A stretch of DNA of 64,000 nt from Alteromonas pelagimontana. Its GTDB lineage: Bacteria; Pseudomonadota; Gammaproteobacteria; Enterobacterales; Alteromonadaceae. Positions 38,928-46,784 of the stretch are shown one piece after another. The first letter of the stretch is position 1; every line of letters begins with the position of its first letter. The stretch covers positions 4,092,001-4,156,000 of the forward strand of contig NZ_CP052766.1 in assembly GCF_002499975.2 (NCBI RefSeq). Reading direction: 5' to 3'. The position numbers and the translations under genes are program-made. The notes beneath the pieces are model-generated. The model made no database searches and had not been told where the DNA came from. It worked only from the letters and a program-made list of their open reading frames with translations.

Positions 38928-40403
38928 ATGCAAACACAACAACCAAAGTTAAGCTTTTGGCAAATCTGGAATGTCAGTTTCGGGTTTTTGGGCGTGCAGT
39001 TCGGGTTTGCTCTGCAAAACGCCAATGTCAGCCGAATACTTTCAGATCTCGGCGCCGACCTACATTCTTTATCACTGTTTTGGCTGGTAGCGCCGGTTAT
39101 GGGCCTAATTGTTCAGCCAATTGTTGGGTCGGCTTCGGACCGAACCTGGAATCGCCTTGGTCGCCGGCGGCCCTTTATTTTAGTAGGAGCGGTTGCCGCC
39201 GCAATCGGCATGTTACTGATGCCAAATGCGCCTTTATTTGTTGCATTTATGGTTCCTATGCTTTTCGGTGCGCTAATGCTGGCGCTGATGGACGCATCGT
39301 TCAATGTGTGTTTTCAGCCGTTTCGCTCTCTGGTCTCGGATATGGTACCGCCATCTCAACGGAATATCGGCTATTCGGTGCAAGCGCTGCTGATTAACAT
39401 TGGTGCTGTCATTGGTTCTATTTTGCCGTTTGTGTTAACCAATGTGGTGGGGCTGGACAATACTGCACGGGTCGGCGAAGTCGCGCCGTCAGTAGTATGG
39501 GCTTTTTATCTGGGGGCGACGGTACTGTTAGGCTCGGTTATCTGGACAGTAATACGGACTCGAGAATATTCGCCCAAAGAATACTACCATTATAAAGGTG
39601 TAGATGCAGAAACTGTTGAGCAGGAACACGGTCAAAAGTTAAGCCCGAGTCAGCGTCTTAAGGCGTTTTTCAATCTCATTACCACCATGCCCAAAACCAT
39701 GGCGCAACTGGCTGTGGTACAGTTTTTTTCCTGGTTTGCACTATTTATAATGTGGGTGTACACCATGCCAGCCATTACCCAGCATATTTGGAATGTAGAC
39801 AAAAAATGGTTTGATCCTGCTTATATTGCTACCGTTGCAGCTGTGCCAGAAAATATAATCGCCGCTAAAGGCGCCGCGGGAGATTGGGTTGGTATTCTGT
39901 TTGCCGCTTATTCCGTATTTGCCGCTATCTTCTCGGTCTTTCTGGCAAAACTGGCAGATCGCTTCGGACGTAAACTGATTTACTCGCTATCACTGGCACT
40001 AGGCGGAATGAGTTATATCAGCTTCATGTTCTTTCAAGATCTTACTCCGGTGGATGTCAATTTACTTATTACACAAGTCACTGTACCTGCAGGCGCTGTC
40101 AACTTACTGTTGCCAATGTTAGGGGTAGGGATCGCTTGGGCGGCCATTTTGGCAATGCCTTATGCAATGCTCGCTGGAGCACTCCCACCAAATAAGACCG
40201 GGGTTTACATGGGAATTTTTAACTTCACCGTGGCCATTCCTCAGATAATTGCCGGATTATTCTCTGGCCTCATCCTAAGTACGGTTTTTGATAATGAAGC
40301 TAAGTACATCATTGTGGTGGCGGGATTGTCCATGATAGTGGGCGCGATAGCTGTATTTTTTGTTAAAGAACCTGATCACTTGCCGCCACCTGTCGTGGAA
40401 TAG
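38928..40403 (+). CDS. MFS sugar transporter, probable maltose/maltodextrin uptake
   Basis: A 491-residue inner-membrane carrier with about 12 hydrophobic segments, resembling the SLC45/sucrose-type MFS carriers that serve as maltose transporters in Alteromonadales and Xanthomonas. Features are the N-terminal SFWQIWNVSFGFLGVQFGFALQ, VGSASDRTWNRLGRRRPFI between helices 2 and 3, and the related ADRFGRK loop in the second half. RBS is AGAGA before ATG 38928. It lies between two GH13 genes, with only 11 bases to the next gene, which strongly points to uptake of maltodextrin breakdown products. Confidence 0.88.
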   Translation: MQTQQPKLSFWQIWNVSFGFLGVQFGFALQNANVSRILSDLGADLHSLSLFWLVAPVMGLIVQPIVGSASDRTWNRLGRRRPFILVGAVAAAIGMLLMPNAPLFVAFMVPMLFGALMLALMDASFNVCFQPFRSLVSDMVPPSQRNIGYSVQALLINIGAVIGSILPFVLTNVVGLDNTARVGEVAPSVVWAFYLGATVLLGSVIWTVIRTREYSPKEYYHYKGVDAETVEQEHGQKLSPSQRLKAFFNLITTMPKTMAQLAVVQFFSWFALFIMWVYTMPAITQHIWNVDKKWFDPAYIATVAAVPENIIAAKGAAGDWVGILFAAYSVFAAIFSVFLAKLADRFGRKLIYSLSLALGGMSYISFMFFQDLTPVDVNLLITQVTVPAGAVNLLLPMLGVGIAWAAILAMPYAMLAGALPPNKTGVYMGIFNFTVAIPQIIAGLFSGLILSTVFDNEAKYIIVVAGLSMIVGAIAVFFVKEPDHLPPPVVE

Positions 40404-40414
40404 AAGGAATAATT

Positions 40415-42100
40415 ATGAATTTGCCAAAATATGCGTTGCTGCCTGCAATCATCGCCAGCGTAATCAGCGGTTGCGCTGGTACAGACCGGACTTCTGTGAC
40501 AACTGCATCACAAGCATTTTATGGAACCAAAGAACCGTTCACCGCCCAAGCCATTTATTTTGTCATGACCGACAGATTTGTCGATGGCGACTCGCAGAAC
40601 AATTACCCAGATCAGGGTGGGGAGCATCCCACATGGCAGCTAGAACTACAGGGGCCGGATGGCAAGTCGGCGAATGTTGGATATATGGGCGGCGATTTGA
40701 AAGGCGTGCTAAATAACGCTGACTATATCAAAAACATGGGTTTTACTGCGGTGTGGTTGACGCCGGTTGTTGATAATCCTGATCAAGCCTTCACTGGCGG
40801 CGAACCCATCGAATACGGCGGGCAGTTTAAAGACGGCGGCAAAACCGGTTATCACGGCTATTGGGCGACCAACTTTTATCAAGCTGACGAACATCTTGTC
40901 AGCGAAGATTTATCGTTTAAAGACTACACCACAAGCATGCGACAGAATCACGGCCTTAAAACGGTTTTTGATATTGTCGCCAATCATGGCTCTCCCAGCT
41001 TCACAATGCCCGTTGACCAACCTGGGTTTGGAGAGTTATACGATGCGCAGGGTAAGCTGGTAGCGGATCATAAAAACTTGCCTCCTGAAGAGTTAGACAC
41101 CTCAAAGCCGTTGCAGTCATTCTTCCATGATTTTCCTGATCTTGCCCAGTTGTCTAACCTGAATGAGGATAATCCTGATGTACAAGATTATCTGATAAAC
41201 AGTTATCTTTATTGGATTGATCAAGGGGCTGATGCATTTCGCATCGATACCATTCGGCACGTGAAGCACAGCTTTTGGCGGGAAATGTCTGATCGAATTC
41301 GCTCAGCACATCCAGGCTTTTACATGTTTGGAGAAAGCTTTCAATATGACGCAAACTTTATCGCTCAGCATACGCTGCCAAAAAACGGCGGCATCAGTGT
41401 ACTGGATTTCCCCATGCAAAAAGCAATGGTGGAAGTTTTTACCAACAAAGACAGCGATTTTGGTGAGCTAGAGGACGTACTGTACCTGACCCACGGGCCG
41501 TACAACAACCCTTACGAGCTTACCACCTTCTACGACAATCATGACATGCCGCGTATGGATGCGTCCGATGCTGGGTTCATGAATGCGCATAACTGGCTGT
41601 TTACTGTGCGCGGGATTCCTGTGGTATATCAGGGATCAGAAATAGGGTTTATGCGAGGAACAGCCGAACATGAAGGAAATCGTAACTATTTTGGCCAATC
41701 AAATATAGAAAAAGCTAAAAATCATCCAATTCATAACGCGCTAAAGAAAATTGCAATGGTAAGAAAGGCCACTCCAGCCTTACAGCGCGGGTTACAGCTT
41801 AATATTAAGTTGCAGGGGAATACAGCGTCTTTCTATCGGATTCTGCAGGAAGGTGATATTTCACAGACCGCATTAGTCTTACTGAACAAAGGTAACGCAC
41901 CTGCGTCTTTTTCGGTGAACGATTTTATTCAAGCCGGTGAATGGACAGAGCAACTGTCAGGAGAGTCAAAATCATTAACGCGTGGCGCAACACTCAATAC
42001 ATCGGTAGCAGCTAACAGCGTTCAAGTGTGGGTGCGGGACGGGATAATAACAGAACCTACCTTGATTCAGACTCTGGAAAACAGAATGGCAGCGCAGTAA
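40415..42100 (+). CDS. GH13 alpha-amylase / CGTase-like lipoprotein
   Basis: A 561-residue GH13 enzyme, last gene of the operon. The lipobox ISGC at about residue 20 marks a lipoprotein. The start of the barrel (AIYFVMTDRFVDGDSQNN) and the YMGGDLKGV and KTGYHGYWATNFYQ segments are like cyclodextrin glucanotransferases and related alpha-amylases. Regions: DIVANHG, D278 in AFRIDTIRH, E307 in FGESF and D377 in YDNHDMPR. It lacks the C-terminal CBM20 of true CGTases, so an amylase or maltogenic role is likelier. A strong terminator follows. Confidence 0.91.
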   Translation: MNLPKYALLPAIIASVISGCAGTDRTSVTTASQAFYGTKEPFTAQAIYFVMTDRFVDGDSQNNYPDQGGEHPTWQLELQGPDGKSANVGYMGGDLKGVLNNADYIKNMGFTAVWLTPVVDNPDQAFTGGEPIEYGGQFKDGGKTGYHGYWATNFYQADEHLVSEDLSFKDYTTSMRQNHGLKTVFDIVANHGSPSFTMPVDQPGFGELYDAQGKLVADHKNLPPEELDTSKPLQSFFHDFPDLAQLSNLNEDNPDVQDYLINSYLYWIDQGADAFRIDTIRHVKHSFWREMSDRIRSAHPGFYMFGESFQYDANFIAQHTLPKNGGISVLDFPMQKAMVEVFTNKDSDFGELEDVLYLTHGPYNNPYELTTFYDNHDMPRMDASDAGFMNAHNWLFTVRGIPVVYQGSEIGFMRGTAEHEGNRNYFGQSNIEKAKNHPIHNALKKIAMVRKATPALQRGLQLNIKLQGNTASFYRILQEGDISQTALVLLNKGNAPASFSVNDFIQAGEWTEQLSGESKSLTRGATLNTSVAANSVQVWVRDGIITEPTLIQTLENRMAAQ

Positions 42101-42112
42101 TTCTACCTTCAA

Positions 42113-42148
42113 CGCGGGCAGTAAACGGTCTGCTGCCCGCTCTTTTTC
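42113..42148 (+). terminator. Terminator after starch operon
   Basis: GCGGGCAG (42114-42121) pairs with CTGCCCGC (42133-42140) around TAAACGGTCTG, followed by TCTTTTTC. Confidence 0.9.
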
Positions 42149-42372
42149 TCTCCCTTAAACTCTTATTGCTATTGTCATAGACATGGGATCTCCTCAGAGA
42201 AAGCAGAAGATTTTTCCATTGTCGTAAGAATGTCATATTCTCGCGAGACAATAACATCGATTTCGAAAGATTAGGTGCAGCTTGTTTTTGGGCACTTTCT
42301 TTGCTTAGCTTCTTCAGCAAGGCAAAAAAGGATGCATTTACCTTCGCCTACTCATTAATCTTGGAGTTATTT

Positions 42373-42582
42373 ATGAGCGTTTCATTTTTTGATAAAAGCC
42401 GCAACTTTAGTTGTGCTATGGAAAAGCAAGATATTACTGAAACCATGCGTCGAAAAATTATGAGCAGCTTTTATTTTGGCGGTTACTGCACTGTTGACGG
42501 GCAAACAGTGAGAGATTTCGATGCACTGCTGAAAATCTGTCACAACTCACGGCAGACTACCGAACGGTTAGAAAGCGCATAA
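42373..42582 (+). CDS. Small hypothetical protein, 69 residues
   Basis: ATG 42373 follows GGAG at six bases, a convincing ribosome-binding site. The product begins MSVSFFDKSRNFSCAMEKQD and contains MRRKIMSSFYFGGYCTVDG, without a signal peptide or membrane segment. I do not recognise a family. It stands alone between the starch operon terminator and the convergent LacI gene. A longer upstream frame exists without ribosome-binding support. Confidence 0.6.
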   Translation: MSVSFFDKSRNFSCAMEKQDITETMRRKIMSSFYFGGYCTVDGQTVRDFDALLKICHNSRQTTERLESA

Positions 42583-42683
42583 TTTGGCGTATCGAGTAAA
42601 GGTAGGCATAAAAAGAGCGGGCAGACTATCGCCACTGGGTGTCATGCTCCGCCTTAATTTATGCTCGCTCGTGCAGCACAACG

Positions 42684-43715
42684 TTAACTATTGTCGCTAC
42701 CACAAGACTGTCGAATGATAAGTTCCGCTGGCATCAGGTAATCATGAACTTCTTGTTTGGCAATGGCCTTTAGGAGAGTATTTACCAGAATTTCACCGGC
42801 CAAACGGGTATTTTGCTGCACAGTAGTGAGTGCCGGCGTAGTAAAACCGGAAACCTGAATATTATCGTAGCCGACTACGGCAACATCCTCAGGAACGGAG
42901 TACGGACTGAGCCGCAGCGCTTTTAATACTCCCATTGCAATCAAATCTGATGCGCAAACGATGGCGTCGGGTAATGCCTCTTGTTCCAGCAATTCTTGCA
43001 CAGCGTGAAAACCGGAATCTTCCGTCGAAATTGCATCGAATTGTGGAGTGTCTTCGGTCCACAGTCCGTGTTTGCTCAATGCATCAACATAACCCTGGTG
43101 TCTCGCCATAAACTCTGGCGCATGACTACCAGCATCGCCGATAAAAGCAAAACTACGATGTCCCATTTTTACCAGGTGTTCGGTAATATCGAAACCCCCT
43201 TGGTAATTGTCGCAGCCGATACTGACTCCTGGATGCTCTTTATCATGAGCACCCCAGCGCACAAAATGGGTGCCTTGCTCCTCCAACTGTGAAAGCTTGT
43301 TGCGGTAGGATAAATAGTCGCCATAGCCGAGCAAAATTATCCCGTCTGCTTTATTAGAATCTTCATACTCCGCGTGCCAGTCATCATCAAGGTTTTGAAA
43401 AGATACCAGTAAATCATACCGCGCATTGGCGCAGGCGCGGGTAATACTACCTAGCATGGAAAGGAAAAACGGGTTAATCATCGAATCATCAGAAGTGGGA
43501 TCTTCAAATAACAACAAAGCAATAGTATTGCTTTTTTGGGTTCGCAAATTACTGGCGTTTTTGTCAACCTTGTAATTAAGCTCCCGGGCAATCCGCTGCA
43601 CACGATCGCGGGTTTCCTGATTAACCAACGGGCTGTTATTCAACGCGCGGGATACTGTGGACTGGGAAACGCCAGCAATATGGGCAATGTCAAAAGAGGT
43701 TGCTTTTTCTTTCAT
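42684..43715 (-). CDS. LacI-family transcriptional regulator, probable maltodextrin (MalR-like) repressor
   Basis: A 343-residue regulator. The N-terminal helix-turn-helix is FDIAHIAGVSQSTVSRALNNSPLVNQETRDRV with the usual hinge ELNYKVDKNASNLR. The periplasmic-binding-like effector domain includes ADGIILLGY, GGFDITEHLVKMGHRSFAFIG and DAIVCASDLIAMGVL. I chose ATG 43715; an ATG nine bases upstream is equally possible. It points back toward the starch operon, and the window holds four identical LacI-type operators at starch genes and no other LacI protein. Maltose or maltodextrin as effector is inference. Confidence 0.9.
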   Translation of the reverse strand: MKEKATSFDIAHIAGVSQSTVSRALNNSPLVNQETRDRVQRIARELNYKVDKNASNLRTQKSNTIALLLFEDPTSDDSMINPFFLSMLGSITRACANARYDLLVSFQNLDDDWHAEYEDSNKADGIILLGYGDYLSYRNKLSQLEEQGTHFVRWGAHDKEHPGVSIGCDNYQGGFDITEHLVKMGHRSFAFIGDAGSHAPEFMARHQGYVDALSKHGLWTEDTPQFDAISTEDSGFHAVQELLEQEALPDAIVCASDLIAMGVLKALRLSPYSVPEDVAVVGYDNIQVSGFTTPALTTVQQNTRLAGEILVNTLLKAIAKQEVHDYLMPAELIIRQSCGSDNS

Positions 43716-43818
43716 GAACACCATTTCTTGGAACGGAATACAGCACTTCGCCAAAGCTGATAGATTACCATATTTTGTCGACAGAACGATTTTTTCTGAA
43801 TTCACTGTTGCTTTACAG

Positions 43819-43832
43819 CAGCTAATTAGCTG
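43819..43832. promoter_or_regulatory. Perfect 14-bp palindrome between LacI gene and glnS
   Basis: CAGCTAATTAGCTG is a perfect palindrome about 100 bases upstream of the LacI start and 120 upstream of glnS. It differs from the TACGTA operators, so autoregulation by the same motif is not supported. It may bind another regulator or be a hairpin. Confidence 0.4.
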
Positions 43833-43881
43833 TAGCCGCTGTTTATTTAATCACTCGCTTCGGGGTTTACAATAAATGTTG

Positions 43882-43909
43882 TTTGGCCTGGAGCGGTCGG
43901 TGTTATACT
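43882..43909 (+). promoter_or_regulatory. Candidate sigma-70 promoter of glnS
   Basis: A near-consensus -10 TATACT (43904-43909) with a weak -35 candidate TTTGGC (43882-43887) 16 bases upstream. It lies about 45 bases before the glnS ATG. Confidence 0.5.
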
Positions 43910-43954
43910 CACGGCACGAATTTTGTTCAAATTAATAATAAGGGGAATACGCGA

Positions 43955-45625
43955 ATGGCCGAGACTGATCACCGTCCGACCAATTTTATCCGGCAAATTA
44001 TAGATAAAGATCTTGCGTCCGGTGCGCACACTACGGTTAAAACGCGCTTCCCGCCAGAACCTAACGGCTTTCTGCATATTGGGCACGCAAAATCTATATG
44101 TCTTAACTTTGGTATTGCAGAAGATTACAGCGGTACCTGCAATCTGCGTTTTGACGATACCAATCCCGCTAAAGAAGACATCGCGTTTGTTAACTCAATT
44201 AAAGAAGATGTGCAGTGGCTTGGTTTTCAGTGGAATGGAGAAGCGCGTTATTCCTCAGGCTATTTCGATCAGCTGCACGCTTTTGCCAGCGAACTAATAG
44301 AAAAGGGTTTGGCATACGTAGATTTTTCCCCGCAGGACGTCATGCGAGAAATGCGCGGTACGCTAACGGAGCCGGGAAAAAACAGCCCTTATCGTGATAC
44401 AGATGTCGAAACTAACAAGCGCGAGTTTGCAAAGATGACTGCCGGTGAATACGCCGAAGGCCAGTGTAGCTTACGAGCGAAAATTGATATGGCATCACCA
44501 TTTATGTGCATGCGTGATCCTGTGCTATACCGGGTGAAATTTGCCCATCATCATCAAACCGGCGATAAATGGTGCATTTACCCGATGTATGATTTTACTC
44601 ATTGTATTTCGGACGCGCTGGAAGGTATCACCCATTCTTTATGTACATTGGAGTTTCAAGATAACCGCCGTTTATATGATTGGGTAATCGATAATATATC
44701 GATTGACTCTAAACCTCGTCAGTACGAATTTTCCCGGCTCAATCTTGAATATACGGTATTAAGTAAGCGACGCCTGATTCAATTGGTAGATGAACATCAT
44801 GTTTCTGGTTGGGATGACCCCCGTATGCCTACAATCGCAGGATTGCGCCGCCGAGGCTACACCGCTGGTTCTATACGGGAATTCTGCAAACGTATTGGCA
44901 TCACGAAAATGGACAATATGGTGGAAATGGGCATGCTGGAAGCCTGTATTCGCGATGATCTTAATGTAAATGCGCCTAGAGCAATGGCAGTTTTAGAGCC
45001 CATTAAATTGGTGATAGAGAATTATCCGCAGGATAAAACGGAAACGTTGACCGCGCCTAATCATCCTAATGATGAATCAATGGGAACAAGATCAGTTCCG
45101 TTCAGCCGTGAAGTATGGATAGAAGCTGAAGATTTTCGCGAAGAAGCCAACAAAAAGTTCAAACGTTTAGTGCTGGGTAAGGAAGTACGTCTTCGAAATG
45201 CCTATGTAGTAAAAGCAGAACGTGTGGAGAAAGACGAGCAGGGCAATGTTATCACCGTTTATTGCTCCTATGATGCGGATACCCTAGGTAAGGATCCCGC
45301 TGATGGGCGTAAGGTAAAGGGCGTAATTCATTGGGTAGATGCCGCTTCGGGTCAGGCAGCAGAATTCCGGTTGTATGATCGTTTGTTTAATGTTCCCAAT
45401 CCGGCAGCCGAAGAAGATTTCGTCGACGCCATTAATGCGGACTCACTGGTCACTAAAAAAGGCTGGGTGGAAGCTGGGTTAACTGAAAATGTGCCAGAAG
45501 CTGGGGCGTGGCAGTTTGAACGTACGGGTTATTTCTGTGTGGATTCAGATAGCACCGCGGCTATGCCGGTGTTTAACCGTACCGTAGGCTTGCGAGACAC
45601 GTGGGCAAAAATTGACGATAATTAG
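43955..45625 (+). CDS. glnS: Glutaminyl-tRNA synthetase
   Basis: GlnRS charges tRNA-Gln with glutamine in the cytosol. The 556-residue class I synthetase has the HIGH motif in [16 protein letters not shown], the KMSKS-equivalent VLSKRRL and the anticodon-binding beta-barrel domains in the C-terminal third. ATG 43955 follows AGGGGA and lies downstream of the -10 element, so the longer open frame is discarded. It is monocistronic with a terminator right after. Confidence 0.98.
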   Translation: MAETDHRPTNFIRQIIDKDLASGAHTTVKTRFPPEPNGFLHIGHAKSICLNFGIAEDYSGTCNLRFDDTNPAKEDIAFVNSIKEDVQWLGFQWNGEARYSSGYFDQLHAFASELIEKGLAYVDFSPQDVMREMRGTLTEPGKNSPYRDTDVETNKREFAKMTAGEYAEGQCSLRAKIDMASPFMCMRDPVLYRVKFAHHHQTGDKWCIYPMYDFTHCISDALEGITHSLCTLEFQDNRRLYDWVIDNISIDSKPRQYEFSRLNLEYTVLSKRRLIQLVDEHHVSGWDDPRMPTIAGLRRRGYTAGSIREFCKRIGITKMDNMVEMGMLEACIRDDLNVNAPRAMAVLEPIKLVIENYPQDKTETLTAPNHPNDESMGTRSVPFSREVWIEAEDFREEANKKFKRLVLGKEVRLRNAYVVKAERVEKDEQGNVITVYCSYDADTLGKDPADGRKVKGVIHWVDAASGQAAEFRLYDRLFNVPNPAAEEDFVDAINADSLVTKKGWVEAGLTENVPEAGAWQFERTGYFCVDSDSTAAMPVFNRTVGLRDTWAKIDDN

Positions 45626-45646
45626 AACCAAATAAAATTTGGTGAT

Positions 45647-45675
45647 AAAAAGGCTGTAATCGCAGCCTTTTTTTT
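45647..45675. terminator. Bidirectional terminator between glnS and the SDR gene
   Basis: AAAAAGGCTG pairs with CAGCCTTTTT around TAATCG, with T-runs on both strands, suiting the convergent glnS and SDR genes. Confidence 0.92.
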
Positions 45676-45721
45676 ACTATCTTCGCAAATTTGTTTTTAG
45701 TCAAACCCGCCAAAGCCATCT

Positions 45722-46465
45722 TTACTTTGGTTGGCAATCCAGACTCTGACCGTTTACAGCTTCGCTATCTTTTCCCATTAAATAAAGGTAAAGCGGCATA
45801 ATATCTGCGGGAGTTTTTAACGTCTGCGGATCTTCTGCAGGAAATGCGCTGGCCCGCATAGCGGTTCTTGTAGCGCCAGGGTTGATACAATTAAAGCGTA
45901 CGTTACGTTTGGCATATTCGGCTGCCAAAACTTGCATCATGCCTTCAGTGGCAAATTTCGAAACTGCATATGTGCCCCAGAATGCACGTCCCTGGCGGCC
46001 AACACCAGAAGACGTGAATATTACCGATGCGCTATCCGATTTAAGTAGCTGTGGCAGTAACGCCTGGGTCATAAAAGCCGCGCCGTTTACGTTTACCTGC
46101 ATCCCGTTAAGCCACTCATCTGGCTCAATATCCGCAAATGCGCTCAAATGTCCCAGAACCGAAGCATTGTGTAAAATACCATCAAGCTTGCCAAACTGAT
46201 CGGCAATTGTCTCGGCCATGTCTATGTAATTCTTTTTGGTCGCGCCTCTAATGTCCAACGGAACGATAGCGGGTTCCGGTGAACCTGCAGCAACTATTGC
46301 GTCGTATACAGTTTCAAGTTTTTTCACCGTGCGCCCCAGCAAGATACAAGTGGCACCATGAGCAGCGTAGGTTTTTGCAGCCTCTGCACCAATACCGTCA
46401 CCAGCTCCTGTTATTAGTATAGTTCGGTTTTCCAGCAAGCCCGCAGGCGCCTGATAATTATTCAT
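45722..46465 (-). CDS. yciK: YciK-like short-chain dehydrogenase
   Basis: A 247-residue NAD(P)-dependent SDR oxidoreductase. Motifs are ITGAGDGIGAEAA (cofactor glycine motif), LHNAS, the catalytic Ser in FTSSGVGRQGRA and the YAVSK active site, followed by the very characteristic NCINPGATRTAMRASAFPAEDPQ also seen in E. coli YciK. The physiological substrate of YciK is unknown. ATG 46465 matches the YciK N-terminus; GAGG sits only two bases before it, which is unusually close. Confidence 0.92.
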   Translation of the reverse strand: MNNYQAPAGLLENRTILITGAGDGIGAEAAKTYAAHGATCILLGRTVKKLETVYDAIVAAGSPEPAIVPLDIRGATKKNYIDMAETIADQFGKLDGILHNASVLGHLSAFADIEPDEWLNGMQVNVNGAAFMTQALLPQLLKSDSASVIFTSSGVGRQGRAFWGTYAVSKFATEGMMQVLAAEYAKRNVRFNCINPGATRTAMRASAFPAEDPQTLKTPADIMPLYLYLMGKDSEAVNGQSLDCQPK

Positions 46466-46784
46466 AACCTCATTTATCCGGTATCGACTATTCTTTATAT
46501 ATGAAACAAAGACAGCCATTGTGATGATCGAACGCAGATCATACCCAGCGAGGGTGTTTTGTAAACCTGGAGGAAAGAAATTACAGCAAAAATTTATCCA
46601 CTTGCAAAATGTTAACAAATCTTTGCAAAGTTATTGCAAAGCCAATAATATTGGATGAAATGTAACTGGTCTAACTTCTTCCGTTCGACGCCTGATGCCG
46701 CACCGTATAAGAGCTTTTAAGGGTGGCGATAGGAAGGTAAATTTTAGGTCCAGAATAACAACAATGAAATTCTAGGGAGACACA
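46466..46784. other. Divergent intergenic region, SDR / lipase
   Basis: 319 bases with no gene. CTTTGCAAAG (46621-46630) is a perfect palindrome followed eight bases later by a partial copy TTGCAAAG, a possible regulator site for the lipase gene. The lipase ribosome-binding site AGGGAG precedes its ATG. Confidence 0.4.

Noticed and set aside
41154..42100. Repeated GH13 genes as tandem duplicates
   Set aside because: The three GH13 enzymes at 34.8, 37.0 and 40.4 kb differ in N-terminal domains and motif sequences, so they are distinct subfamilies, not recent duplicates.
42611..42627. Second copy, inverted, of the terminator-like CTGCCCGCTCTTTTT near the LacI gene end
   Set aside because: No matching complementary arm was found, so it is not a supported terminator for the LacI gene.
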